Source: Casuarina equisetifolia (taxonomy: Eukaryota > Streptophyta > Magnoliopsida > Fagales > Casuarinaceae). From it: a stretch of DNA of 64,000 bases. The DNA is taken from positions 5,269,354 to 5,333,353 of the forward strand of contig CM052362.1 in the NCBI GenBank assembly GCA_028551475.1, given 5' to 3'. Below, in pieces: positions 48,758 to 61,220 of this stretch (positions are counted from its first letter, which is position 1; every line of letters begins with the position of its first letter). The translations under genes were made by a program, and so were the position numbers. The notes under the pieces were generated by a model. It was not told where the DNA came from. It did not search any database and was given only the letters and a program-made list of their open reading frames with translations.

Positions 48758-49300
48758 AGTTTAATTGGCTAATTCAAAGAAGCGATAAAGGTGTGATTTA
48801 TTCAAGATAGAAAACACAACAAATTGCAAGTTTTCAACTATTTTCCCTATTAACAGCAATCATGTGTTACCCAAGTGGTAGTTTAATTTGACAAGTCAAA
48901 GAAGCAATAAAGGCACAACATATTCGAGACAAAAAGTGCAGCAATATGGAGGCTTTCAACTATTTTTCTTGTTAACAGCAATCATGTGTTTCTCAAGTTG
49001 TAGTTACAAGTGGTAGTTTAATTTGCAAATTCAAAGAAGCAATAAAGGCGCAACGTATTCGAGGCAGAAAGCATGGCAAATTGCAGGTTTTCAACTATTT
49101 TTCCTGTTAACAGCAATCATGTGTTTCCCAAGTTGTAGTTACAAGTGGTAGTTTAATTTGCTAATTCAAAGGAGCAATAAAGGCGCGATGTATTCAAGAT
49201 AAAAAGTTCTGCAAATTGCAGGTTTTCCACTATTTTTCCGGTTAACAGCAAGCATTTGTTTCCAAAGTTGTAGTTACAAGTGGCAGTTTAATTTACTTAT
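48758..49300. repeat. 135-bp tandem repeat, four copies
   Basis: Units start at 48758, 48880, 49015 and 49150, with a partial fifth at 49285; spacing 122, 135, 135 and 135 bp. Shared words include 'agtttaattt', 'aattcaaagaagcaataaag', 'ttttcaactatttttc' and 'gttaacagcaatcatgtgtt'. Divergence between units is low. No coding frame crosses the units. Confidence 0.92.
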
Positions 49301-49489
49301 AAAAAGTCGGGTCAGCAATGTTGTAAATCATCTAAAAAACGTTCTGCTTTATGTAGTGTTGTAGCAGGCCCAATTGCCGTGTGGTCATGGTGTCTAAATT
49401 ATTTTCTTCATGTTTTTGTTTTCAGTTTATATTCTGAGTTTCTTGTGCTTTAGATCTGTTTTATTGCATCTTCTACACCGAGTTGCCAA

Positions 49490-50640
49490 TCATGGCTTAC
49501 GACTAATAACTAATCCCATTATAACGAATTTTGAGGTCTTGTTGTTTCTGTAGCTGAGGTGTGAGACTTGTCTTGTTGAGAGTTTGATGCTTGGTACTGA
49601 AGCCACGTTGACTAACGGGCTGGCTGGCAGACTTGGAAATCACGGAGAGGTGGGCGTTGTAAACAACGCAGGATTGAGCGTGGTTGGTGGTATCCCAATT
49701 ATGGAAACAAAGCTGGAAATTTCCACCCCTGCAGGAATTTCAATTAAGATAGGCAACAGTTCAAGCACAAATTACAGCCAGAATTCAAGCATTGGTTGGG
49801 TTTTCTCTAATTAGCTTTGTTTGAATAACTTTTCCTGCTAGATAGGATTCATTTTTAGACCAGGATATCTTTCTTTTAGAGGACGGAGAATATTAGTAGA
49901 AATAAGGAGCTAGGACGGTAAAAGGAAGCAGGAAAAAGTTATATGTTACTTTCCAATTTTTTAATCTCCTTGTAACTTAATGAAAATATTTTCTTAAATT
50001 TTCTTGTTTTAATTTTGTGTAGCTGTCATAGATCACCCACATAAAGATAGGTATCGAAAAATTTGAGACAACTTTCCAGTAGTTGGATTAGTTACGCATT
50101 CAGATACTCAAAGACAGTAATAGAGTTCCATAAGTAGAGAGCAAAAGTTTACATGGCAAGAGAGTGCTTTAGCCTTCAAACTCGAGAGTCACCTTGCAGT
50201 TTGGAGTGCAAAGTCCAAGTTTGTCTCGGAAGGCTGTGAAGCGAAGCTTGGCAAGGGGCTTTGGTAAACGCATTGAAGTGATGATGAAATGTAATATGCG
50301 ACTATGGAACAAATTAAAGTGAGATCTTAAGGCGACAATGATTCGATGACGAGATTTTGCCGGCTTTTGGTGAAAACCTTCCATTGAGATATCATATCTC
50401 CACGTTGTACATCATATGCTGGTTCAATGGGTGGAGATTGAGTTGTAGTTGGTAGTGAGAGACCTCTACGTAGTAAAACTGATATTGTGTCAATTTCAGG
50501 ACTTGAGATAGATAGAGAAAGCACGGTGGATTCCTGAAAATGTGGCTCTTTAAGTGGGATATAATTGGCATTAGAAACTCTGGAACCATTGAGGTACTTT
50601 TTTCCCTAGCAAAATTAACTGCATGCTGATGTGGAGTCTC
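49490..50640 (-). mobile_element. Ty1/copia fossil fragment, minus strand (partner of 13650-14422)
   Basis: Minus-strand reading holds PLAKLRFTAFRDKLGL (pol C-terminus) near 50190-50250 and the integrase-RT spacer near 50400-50600, in the same arrangement as the fossil at 13650-14422. Relative to that copy an unidentified stretch of about 540 bp (49577-50115) lies within it; its frame at 49584-49814 has no recognised domain. Broken and old. Confidence 0.75.
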
Positions 50641-51357
50641 CAAAAGTCAAAAAGGAGCTCAAATTTCGTTTGTTTTGTTCACCATTTGGAGAGCTGCCGA
50701 TGATAGAAGAAATTGTCGGTGACTGTGTGGTTTTTCCTCATGGCTCCACTAGCAGCGAGGCTATTTTACGAGTGTTAGGAATTTTCGGCGTAATTCCTCA
50801 ACAAGAGATCAAAGTACATATACACACACAATAATACAAGAGATTTTAAAGAAGTTCGGACCAACAATATCCTACTCTTTTATTTCTCCATTAATATTCA
50901 ACTATTATAATTCATATTTTTTTATAAAAAAAAACTGAAAAACTCTCATAACCTCAACTTTGTAATATTTTTCAAATAACCTAATACTTAATTATTAGTA
51001 TTATCGCTTTAGATATCCTTTATCTCCCTAAGGATTAGTTAGAGTCCTTTTTATAAGCATCCTAACTCCCCTAATTTAGTTCTCCAACCAATGTGAGACA
51101 TGCAAATCTTCTTTTTTAATATTTGTAGGATCGGGACTCTTTTCTTTCCTAGTCTATGTAGGGCATGGACTTCTAAATCATACAAAACTCCTTTAAAAAA
51201 TTTGGGACACATATAACAACTCCTCCATTGATGAAGAAATCTTAAACACCTTCACAACTTTAAAAAAACTTCACACGATCATCTTTTTTAGTCTTCTTTG
51301 TTTGAATAGAATTCTTGTTGGTATTGCTATGTCTTCACTTTTCCTTTGAATAACTTG
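50640..51357. other. Intergenic, nothing recognised
   Basis: AT-rich, only short frames, no copy elsewhere in the window that I saw. Confidence 0.45.
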
Positions 51358-52071
51358 TGTTAATAAATATCTAGCTACCAATATATTGCCACTATAGAAA
51401 TTAGCATATTCCTTGTATATTTTATGCAATATTTCCTTATAATATTTGTAATTATTGTAATTTCATATTTAGTTTGTAGCTTAGGTATATAAGTACAAAT
51501 CCCACATTGTAAAGTGATTAACCATCTCAATATACAGCATTCATGCTTGGCTCTCTCCCTATTTTCACATTGTTACATGGTATCTAGAGCCATCTTTCCT
51601 TGAGACCTCACAATTGCTTTTGCCCCCCCCCTCCCCACCCCCCCCCCCCCCACCCTTTTTTTTTTTTCCGAGCCATCCCTTGAAGAGATTGTTGTTGTTT
51701 TTTCCTTTTTTTTTCCACCCCATCGTCCCACAACCCGTTTACACTTTTTACATGTACGGCACCGTGCCTCAGTATAGCGTCAATTTGCTATACAACGTTG
51801 TCCCTCTTTTTCTTTGGTCCCTTGCACGGTGTTGTTCTTCGTCCCTGCGACAATTCACCATACGGTATCGTTCTATTATTTTTCTCCTTTCCTCAATTGC
51901 CCTCCTTTCGCATCCGAATTCTGAAATTACCCCCATCATTTTTCCCTAATTTGGAACCCTAACTCTAACCTTAATTGCGGCCCTTTTTCCAATTTCCATC
52001 ATCATCGACTACCATGACCACCAACAACTCCAAATCTACCCCTCCTTCCAACCCCAATGTTGCTGCACAAG
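51358..52071 (+). mobile_element. Ty1/copia 5' end fossil: LTR, primer site and gag start
   Basis: A TG...CA stretch of about 220 bp (51358-51577) is followed by 'tggtatctagagcc', a tRNA-Met-type primer site, a CT-rich leader with a poly-C run, and the start of a gag-like frame near 52015 (MTTNNSKSTPPSNPN). The element stops at about 52071, where the WAK-derived duplicated block begins. No second LTR was found. Truncated and old. Confidence 0.7.
51613..51670 (+). repeat. Poly-C / poly-T homopolymer tract
   Basis: Long C runs followed by a T run in the leader of the copia 5' fossil. Such runs are prone to sequencing length errors. Confidence 0.9.
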
Positions 52072-54750
52072 AGAATAAGAATATTAGTTGTTTTTACCTA
52101 AAAGTACTTTGTATTTCCTTTAGCTCATATATAATAAATATAAACTAAAAAAGATATCTTAAGAAGTTTAGTACCCAAATCTTATTACTTTGATCATCTA
52201 TTATAATTTTTCATTCTATTCATCAATATTACATTGATTTCCACTATGGGCAAGAATACTTCAAACCATCTTTGTCCATGTACATTCTAAAAAAAATGAC
52301 TCTTATTTTCTACATGAAAATGATAGCAATCATAATATATATTGATCAAATGGAGTTATTGTATAATTTCTATTACTGTAAAAATTTATCATTACAAAAT
52401 AAGTCATTTAATAAAATTGTATTTATTAATGTCACTACTCCACTTAAATCATGTCAATATATTGTTTCATCATGGATGCTTTTTCATAATCATCAAAGCT
52501 TCCAACTTTATTGTCACTTTTCTCATGGAGAGCCTCCTTTCCCTTAATAGTTAAGCATCTCTATACAAGTTGACAACTTTTTAAGTTTATCTATATTACC
52601 CTTATTTGTAATGTGTGGGTCTAAAATTTGAAGTGATTAACCTCTTTCAATGCAAAAACGAAAGTGCACAACAAGCCTTTTTTCACTTCCTATCCCATTT
52701 TGAAAAACCTTCTTTTTACAAGTTGGCGACTTTTTTAAGTTTATCTATATTACCCTAATTTGTAATGTGTGGGTCTAAAATTTGAAGTAATTAATCTCTT
52801 TCAATGAAAAAAAAACAAAAAAAAAAAAACAAAAAGGTGCACGGCAAGCCTTTTTTCACTTCCTACCCACTTTAAAAAAACTACCTTTTTACTTGTCAAT
52901 AGCTTTGTTAAAAAAAATACCAAAACTATAAAATCACTTTTTTTCTTGTTTTTTTTTTTTTTTTGTTAGTTGGTCAGTTTGGAAGGACTCTAGGGCCCAA
53001 GTTTTCGTTTGTTCCTTGCATCAAAGTAGTTACTTATTTTTCATAGACAAAATTCAATCCTGAAGCTCCAAAGTCAGCCATTTTTGCAATCAGATTAGCA
53101 TATAAAAAGTATATTTACAGATTTTATATCTCTATAAGTAATAGGTATAAAAGCTTCAATCAAGATCTGAATTGCCGTGTGATATGTGAATGCCACAAAG
53201 GAGTAGATCTACAATCTGTGACTTCAAAAGTAGTCCATCTTAAAGTTGGAAATAAGAAAAGAAGTGGATAATTGCCCTTGGCTTTCAATCTCATGGAAAG
53301 TGAGATTTCAAAAAAAAATTCAAAATAGTTTCAAGTTTAGACCGTTTTCCAATTAGTTCAATCAATCATATCATCTCGTCAGATACTAATAAGAGCCACG
53401 TAAATGCTAATCATACTCTTTGCTATTTTTTAAAAAAAAAAAAAACAAGGCTAGAAAAGGAAGCATAAAGTAAAACTTAGGAAACAAGATATGGTTTGAT
53501 GTAGGACAATTCAAGGTTAATACGAAGCAAATTTTAAATTTTAAATTAATAAGAAAGAAATGGATTTTAGCCATCACAAACTTGATCTTGATGGATATGG
53601 TTATGTTTCCCTTTTTTCCTTAATTTTGTGTGTTTTGCTTTGAGAGTTCTTGTAATATTTTGTTAGTAGATTCTAGATCTTTAGTGATAGGTCTTAGTTT
53701 GTATCAAAATCCAAGCTTAATAGTATAATTGATGAGCCTGCATTTCTATGCCAAGAAAAAGTTAATATAAGAACTCTTTTTTAACGAAAGTTTTATTTCT
53801 TTCCCCGTGCATCACCTACCTCTGAAAGTTTTATATTATAGTAAAAAGGGTAAAGTAATTCAACCGCTTCCATATATTTTCATGAGTAGTTTGCCCTGTA
53901 AGGTTGTAGCAGTGGTTAGAACATCCTTTTTAATGGTTGATAAAAGTGATTAAAGAGATCTCAAAACATTCTTTTTTATATTTCTCGTTACGTTTCTTAG
54001 ATATTTTTTAATAATCTTCTAGAGCAGTAAGTGATACTTTCAAATGGATTGTTTTAGAAAATGGGCTCACATGTAACAAAATAATTAAAAAAAGAATAAC
54101 TAAATACTGAAATTATTATTGAGAAACCCCAAAAGTTAAAGGAAGTTTTTAGATAAATCTCAAGATACTTATGTGCATCTTTATTTTTCAAGGATAAACT
54201 ATACAAAATACAAACCGTGAACTATACTCTGAATCCACTTTTCTTTGTCCAAATCATTATATTCCTTTGTCATTTCCATCTCAAGACCATCACGAAAAAG
54301 TTGTGGTACTTTACCAACAAATGAAGTCTCTCTCTATAGTCCACCCATGAAAGAGATCACCTTCTATATTAATAAAAGAAAATCTTCTGTCCACAGTTAT
54401 ATTTGTCCATTTATAAATTAGGATATCACAAATTTGCCACATGATCTAATTATTCCGCTAATCCTACCAAGGGCCATTTGCTTAAGCCTCACAACAAGAA
54501 GTAACAACCTCTCAAACTATGTTGGAGGTTATGTCTTGGGAAATGAAGTTTAATTGAGAATTGGCCACTATATTTTGTGTTGAAGCATATCATTTCCATT
54601 CCTAAAGGAGTAGATATCAGGCATCAAAACAAAAATACAAAAAGAAGACAGAAGATTAATAATTAGGATCTTGTTTTATGGACATCCATTGGCTTCATGT
54701 ATATCACGAAGTAAAAACATGTCAGCAACGGATTATTGCAATCTTCTATT
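52072..54750. repeat. Segmental duplication, copy 2 (partner 18645-21985)
   Basis: Collinear with the kinase-relic block, but the bulk of the kinase exon (19553-20180) is missing: the sequence jumps at 'aggtataaaagctt' near 53155 directly to 'caatcaagat'. Kinase tail pieces remain at about 52530-53155 on the minus strand. It also lacks the 205-bp stretch at 20500-20700. Confidence 0.88.
52565..52875. repeat. 153-bp tandem pair within the kinase relic
   Basis: Two copies start at 52565 and 52718, each from 'acaagttg.c' through 'gtgtgggtctaaaatttgaag' to 'cttttttcacttccta'. The partner block (19155-19290) has one copy, so this duplication happened after the block was copied. Confidence 0.85.
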
Positions 54751-55439
54751 CGTTACATGCCATGATCTTCTGGATACGAATATTGGTTTTGGTTTGATTG
54801 ATGATATAATTTTGCAGTCACTCATCAGTTTGTGAAATACAAAATAGAGGACACCATAATGAGAACAAAAAAGGAAGGATTTCATAAGATTAGTGTGGAA
54901 TTTGTAAGTTCTGTGTTAAAAGGCATAATGAATTTCTTCTCGTAATTTCAATTTCAAAGGAAACAACCGAACAGTGTGAGCCTCTCAAACTCTTAAGACT
55001 AAGATGAAGAAGAAAAGAAGAAACAAAAGCGAATAGGGAAAACTAATAGAATAAGCTACTTGTGTTTCTCTTCAAAGTTCCTATTATTCTACTCATCATT
55101 TAATCTTCAAACTCTCACTTAACAATCAAACACAACAACCCAAAACCCAGTGGATTTTGTAAAACCAGCATTTCGCAAGAAGAAGATCGGATCATCCCTC
55201 GGAAACCCACCTAGACTAAACCGTAAACCCCCGTTATGTTTACCATGTGGAATTGGGGCTTTTAAAATTAAAATATACTTTAGTTAAATTTAATGTATAG
55301 TTCATGTAATAGGGAAATAAGCCACCTGCACCCATGTATCGCGCGCATTACATGGTCTTGGTGAAGGGCTAACAGTCCCCAAAAAAGGGAACTGACTCGC
55401 GTAGGACCCGATTCTTAAAAAAGACAAGCAGATGTGCCT

Positions 55440-55570
55440 TACCAATGAGCTCACCAAGTTGGTAGAGCTCCTTACCGCACTGCCCAGACATGCAGTACCA
55501 GATGTGAGGAGACCTTCAAGTCTCCTGGTCATAGAGGTAAGGAACCTATACGAAGAGTGTAGAACTCATG
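55440..55570 (+). mobile_element. Possible tRNA-derived SINE relic
   Basis: An A-box-like 'tgagctcaccaagttgg' (55446-55462) followed by 'tagagc', and about 50 bp later a B-box-like 'ccttcaagtctcctgg', are arranged as in the 5' part of a plant SINE. Ends, poly-A or poly-T tail and target-site duplication were not found, so this is weak. Confidence 0.3.
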
Positions 55571-55869
55571 TAAAGGATAGACAAAATTAAGGGAAAACAA
55601 CTGTTTTGCATGTTATATTCTCTCGTGGAATAGCACAGGCAATGGCTTGGTTTAATCCAAACTCCCCAACAAATCCAAAATCAGCCAAAGTGCATTTGAT
55701 CCAATCTCAACCGTATCAGACCATAATCCCTAGTATCAAAGCGTTAGGTCCTGCGGAGAGGGCACACCGAAAGACAGTGAAGAGTTTGAAGTGTTGAAAG
55801 ACGCTATCACACGGCAGAACGTTTTCAGACGGAGGAGATGAAGGGGGAGGTCCTTTGGACCCCTAAACC

Positions 55870-55990
55870 CATCAATGGGGCCTTCAGTATACCTAGAAAT
55901 ATAAAATCACCTGTAAGGTGCAAATGATACACTCAATCAAAATATCACCTTTTGACTGATTTTTAGAAAATCCATCATTTAGGTATGTTT
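55870..55990. repeat. Short duplicate of the window's right end (63880-64000)
   Basis: Shares 'ctagaaatataaaatcacc', 'gcaaatgatacactcaatca' and 'tcatttaggtat' with 63895-64000 at moderate divergence. The second copy runs off the window. Confidence 0.75.
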
Positions 55991-56088
55991 ATGCATCTTC
56001 ATTCTCTTTTCTATGGTTATCAAGTACATGTACTCAACATCAAGTTTTAATAAGTTTTTTGAATATTGGAAGTGCCTAGATCTGTAAG

Positions 56089-56277
56089 TGTTATGGAATG
56101 AAAATATTCCCTTAACGTTACATTAGCATATTTGACGTTATGTAAATATTACCTTAATTATTCCTTTCCTTGTATAGTTTCATCCTAGGTCTATATAAAG
56201 ACCTCTTATTGTACATTGTTCAATATAGCAGTATCAATAAAAAGAGAGATCCCCTCACTCGGTCATATTTTGTTACA
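56089..56277 (+). repeat. 5' LTR of copia element 2
   Basis: TG...CA ends with a 'ctatataaagacc' promoter word near 56191. Confidence 0.93.
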
Positions 56278-56292
56278 TGGTATCACAGGCCA
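56278..56292 (+). promoter_or_regulatory. Primer-binding site of copia element 2
   Basis: 'tggtatcacaggcc' directly after the LTR, initiator tRNA-Met type. Confidence 0.75.
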
Positions 56293-56544
56293 GCTCGGTC
56301 TAATCTGCTTCCGCTATTTTTTTCTCATTTTTTCCGAGTTCATCACCTCTCTCTACTGCTCTTATTTTCTCTTCCCGATAATACCCCCATCTTCTCTTTT
56401 ATTCCTTTTTTACCCCGCCCCTAACCCTAGCCGTCATTTTTTCCTCTTTCCCAAATTACCCCCGCCCCTCTTTCGAATTACCACTCTACCACTAAACCCT
56501 AGCCGCCGCTCTTTCGATTCCGACCACCGATCTCTGCCGTCTCA

Positions 56545-57570
56545 ATGGCTTCAACCACCGCCAATCCGACTCAATCCACCACCACCCTACCTCTTTCAAC
56601 CCCCGGTTCATCTGCGATCCCCGCCGTTGCCTTTCTTCGCGACCTGTACTTTCTTTTGGCGGCCGATTTGCAAGCCGGGCCTATTGTCCCTCACCGTCTC
56701 GTTAGTGAATCGAACTATGCGGTCTAGGCTGAACAGATCTACACCGTTTGCCTCGCCAGGAACAAACTGGGTTTTCTCACAGGTGATCTTCCCCGACCGA
56801 CCGCCGATCCCGACGCCATTGGCCGCTGGGATCAGGCGCACGCCGCTGTGAAATCCTGGCTCGTCAACTCCGTTGAACGATCCCTGGAACGCCTTGTCTC
56901 CAGATCAAAATTTGTTTCTGAAATTTGGGACCTTCTCGCTGATTCTTTTGCCAAAGTTTCCGGCACTCAGCATTATGGGCTTCGTCAGGCGATTTCCGAT
57001 CTGCGCCTCTCGAGCGGTTGCACCACCACAGAGTTAACCGATTTCTTCATTCGGTTAAAAGATCTCTGGAGCGACCTTGAAACTCAGGAACCACCAATCC
57101 ATTGCGACTGCGGCCTTTGTTCTTGCAAGATTAACGATCGTCTCCACGATCGTGAGCAACAAGAACGCTCGATGAAGTTTCTCATGGGGCTCCCTGAGGA
57201 GTTTCAGAATCTGCGAACCCAGATTCTGTCTCGCAATTCCTTACCCACGTTGGAACGCACATATGCTTTGTCAAAGCAAGAAGTTCACCAGCGGAGTGGA
57301 GCCTCCGCCGGTGATGCCGCTGGCTTTCATGGCCTCCGCACCTCCTCCGGCGACGACGAGCAAGCCTAGTCGAATCAAGCGCAAGGCTGGAGCGGGTCAC
57401 GCTCTCCCTGCGCATCCGACCCTCGCGCCCCTCGCAAGTCTGGCCTGTATTCTGTGGGCGGACAAGGACGGCCCGCAGGCTCTACTTCCTCTGGGCCCAC
57501 TCATGATGCGCGGGTTTGTACCCACTATAAGAAAGCGGGCCACGTTCGCGAGGCCTGCTTCCTTTTAGTT
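56545..57570 (+). pseudogene. gag region of copia element 2 (fossil)
   Basis: Capsid-type frame with KSWLVNSVERSLERLVSRSK, FVSEIWDLLADSF and SMKFLMGLPEEFQNLRTQIL, then a nucleocapsid-like stretch near 57510-57560. Broken. Confidence 0.85.
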
Positions 57571-57899
57571 AGGTACCCACCCAATTGGCAGCCCAAGCAC
57601 CGCAGTGGGTCCTCCCGTCGCAGGCCCAATGGGCCTGGGCCCACAGCTCATAATTCGGCCTCTGACATTTCTGTTTTTTCATATCCATCCTTTACAACGG
57701 GCTCCTATGGTGGGCCTCCTTCAGGCCTTCTTCCACCCCCTAGCCCGAGCTTATTGGGCCATACTTCTCTGGCCCTTGGAAGTGTTTTTGGCAGACCTTC
57801 TGGACTCGTTTTGACACCTGATCAGCAGGCCAAGCTCATTTCTATGCTCAATCAAGCGGGCCTCACCGACTCTAGTGCCAACTTCACAAGTATTTCCTC

Positions 57900-60800
57900 T
57901 TCCTTGGCCTCACTTAATTCCAATTGGATTATCGATTCGGGGGCTAGTGACCACATTACCTGTGATTTACGTTATCTTGATTCATTTTATCCATGTGCGT
58001 CTCCTCTTTTTATCCGCTTACCCGATCAAACCCGTAGTCCTGTCACTCATATTGGACATTTTTGCCCTAGCCCCAAATTAATTTTACGTCATGTTTTATA
58101 TGCTCCTCATTTTCACCATAATCTTTTATCTATTTAAAAACTAACCCGTGATAACAACTGTGTGGCTTTGTTTTTCGATAATTTTTGTGTTTTCCAGGAC
58201 CGTACGATTGGGGCGCTGATAGGGCTCGGCGCATATTTTCTTTGTTCTGTTATTCCTAAACATTTTCATTCCATTTTTTCTACATATTTGTCTTCTATTT
58301 TAAATTCCAGTTGTACTCTCAAGCAGCCCCCTGCTTGTAACTCAATTTTTAATAATGAATATTTTCTTTGGCATCAACGTCTGGGCCACTCTTCATTAAA
58401 ATCTTATTTTGCTAATGGCAAAACCATTTCTTGCCCAAATTTTTTCTCATGTGACGTTTGTCCCTTGATAAAACAAACCCGTGCTCCTTTTCCTTCCCGT
58501 ACTTCTGCCACAACTTCTATTTTCGATCTCGTTCATATGGACCTTTAGGGTCCCCATTGCCATCCTACCCATGATGGTGCCCGTTATTTTTTAACAATCG
58601 TTGATGATTTCTCCCGTGCAACTTGGACTTTTCTCCTTCATTTTAAAAGCTAAGTCTTTTCCAAAATTCAATCTTTCCTCTCCATGGCTCATACCCAATT
58701 CAATGCTACTGTCAAACGCATACGTTCTGACAATGGCACTGAATTTTTTTCCTCCGAATGTTCTTCTTACCTCCGTTCTCGTGGTATCATCCATAAGAGC
58801 TCTTGCGTTCATACCCCGTAACAAAATGGGGTGGTTGAACGCAAGCATCGTCACCTCCTCGATGTCGCCCGTGCCTTACTCTTCCAAGCTCATCTTCCCC
58901 CTTCTTTTTGGGGTGAGTGCATTCTTACCGCCACTTACCTCATCAATCGTCTTCCTTCTTCTTCTCTTCAGGGCATCACCCCTTATGAGCGTCTCTCTGG
59001 TACTCGTTCTCTCCTTGATCATCTTCGTGTTTTCGGTTGTCAATGTTATGCTACCACTTTAGGCCCTCGTGACAAATTTAGTCCCCGCGCCACATCTTGT
59101 GTTTTCATCGGATATCCACCCTATCAAAAGGGTTACAAACTTTTTGATCCTGCTAGTCGAAAAATTTTCGTCAGTCGTGACGTCATTTTCTGTGAAGATG
59201 TTTTTCCTTTTGCTTTGCAGGTTTCTCCTTTGTCCCCCGATGGCTCGGCCACTCCTTCAGCACCCATCGTACCTCCTGTGGAGTCCTACTCTCCATCTGC
59301 CCTACCCGTTGATGAACCTCCTTCTCCAGATACCCCATCTTCTAACCCTGACTCTTCATCTTCCGTTCCTTCTGCCCCTGCTCTTCCTTTACCCCCTCCT
59401 ATTTCAGATTGTCCTCCACCATCCGTCCCTCCACCTCCACCTTCACCTCCTCTACCAGAACCCTCACCTTCTTCCCCCATTGTTCGTCGTTCTGGTCGTC
59501 CCACTAAACCACCCATTTGGAGCACTAATTACATTTGTCCTACCCTACCTTCCTCTTCCTGCATTTATCCCATTTCCAGTTACATTTCTTTGGACCAATG
59601 TCATCCCCAGCACCGTCATTTTGTTGCTTCCATTTCTGCCATTCCCGAACCCACCTATTATCATGAAGCTGTTAAGGATCCCCACTGGGTCGCTGCCATG
59701 GATAATGAACTTACTGCTCTTGAGGTCAATCACACCTGGGATGTGGTCCCTTTACCCCCTGGTCGTCGTTCAGTCAGTTGCAAGTGGGTCTACAAGGTCA
59801 AATACCGTGCAGATGGTTCTATTGAGCGCTACAAAGCCTGCCTCATTGCCAAAGGCTATAGTCAACGTGAAGGTTTTGACTATCAGGATACTTTTTCCCC
59901 TACTACCAAGCATGTTACTGTTCACCTTCTCATTATTATTGCTTCAGTACATCATTGGCCCCTGATCCAGATGGATGTCTAGAATGCTTTTCTTCATAGT
60001 GATCTCTCTGAAGAAGTCTATATGGCTCTCCCACCCGGATTTCGCAATCAGGGGGAGGGACTTGTCTGTCGATTGCGTAAATCCTTGTATGGTCTCAAAC
60101 AAGCCTCTCGCCAATGGAATGCAAAATTTACATCAGCCTTAATTGCATATGGCTTCCGGCAATCCTGGCATGATTACTCTCTATTCACCAAAACTCAGGG
60201 AAGTTCTTTTGTGGCTTTACTCATTTATGTTGATGACATTTTGATCACATGAAACAACCAGATAGCCATATCAGATTTAAAGACCTACTTACACTCCACA
60301 TTCTCCATGAAGGATCTTAGACAATCAAAATTCTTCCTCGGTATTGAGATCGCTCGATCTCCACATGGCATTTCATTGAGTCAGCGAAAATATACCTTGG
60401 AGCTCATCTCTGAAGCCGGACTAGCTGGATCTAAACCATCAGTAATTCCTATGGAGCAGAACAAAAAATTTACAAGTGTTGAATATGATACAAGTTCCAA
60501 AGAAGAGATTAATGATCCGCCGCTTGAAGATCCTTCTACCTATCAACGTCTAGTTGGGAGATTGATTTATCTAACTCTCACTAAACTAGACATTACCTTT
60601 CCAGTCCAATTACTCAGTCAGTTTATGCATGATCCGAAACAGTCACACATGGAGGCAGCTATGAAAGTCATTCGATATCTCAAGAGTTGCCCAGGTCTTG
60701 GACTCATGTTTCCCTCAATGTCAAAATTGGAGCTCAGAGCCTGTTGTGATTCAGACTACAGTACTTGCCCTATGACACGCCGATCCACCACGGGTTTCTG

Positions 60801-61165
60801 TATAATGCTGGGAAATTCTTTAGTATCCTGGCGATCCAAAAAACAACCAATAGTTTCTTTGTCCTCTGCAGAAGCTGAGTATCGAGCCATGCAAGTCACC
60901 ACCTGTGAGATAGTATGGATAATGGGGCTACTCTGTGATTTTGGTTTTTATCTCCGACAGCCAGCTCTACTTTTTTGTGATAATGAGGCAGCAGAGAAAA
61001 TTGCGGCAAATCCGATATTTCATGAAAGGACCAAGCATATAGAAGTTGATTGCCATTATGTGAGAGAAAAACTGCAAAAGGAATAATTTCGACCGGTCAC
61101 ATATCTACCAAGGAACAGCCTGCAGATCTATTCACTAAGGCTCTTTGCACAGGCAACACTGGCAC
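57900..61165 (+). pseudogene. pol region of copia element 2 (fossil)
   Basis: Domains in order: protease (NWIIDSGASDHITC near 57925), GAG-pre-integrase (WHQRLGHSS near 58370), integrase (near 58560-58960, including NGVVERKHRHLLDVAR), a proline-rich spacer (59220-59480), reverse transcriptase (CKWVYKVKYRADGSIERYK near 59780 and YVDDILIT near 60230), and RNase H (SSAEAEYRAM near 60860 and ERTKHIEVDCHYVREKL near 61030). Broken. Confidence 0.93.
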
Positions 61166-61209
61166 CTTCTTTCCAAGCTCGGAGTATTTGACTTGTTCAA
61201 ATCTCCGGC

Positions 61210-61220
61210 TTGAGGGGGAG
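61210..61220 (+). promoter_or_regulatory. Polypurine tract of copia element 2
   Basis: 'ttgagggggag' immediately before the 3' LTR. Confidence 0.8.

Larger units (their letters stand above)
54750..56088. other. Intergenic; possible tRNA-derived SINE inside
   Basis: No gene recognised. 55446-55525 has tRNA promoter-like words (see separate entry), and 55870-55990 recurs at the right end of the window. Copia element 2 begins at 56089. Confidence 0.5.

Noticed and set aside
48758-49300. CRISPR-like array
   Set aside because: Units are about 135 bp and repeat throughout, with no short repeat and unique spacer pattern, and the genome is plant nuclear.
49584-49814. 76-codon frame with Gly/Asn-rich sequence
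   Set aside because: Lies in an insertion within a copia fossil and I recognise no domain; it may be retroelement-derived.
59069-59965. 298-codon Leu/Pro-rich membrane-like protein
   Set aside because: Shadow frame of the copia 2 integrase, spacer and RT region; the other frame has the catalytic motifs.
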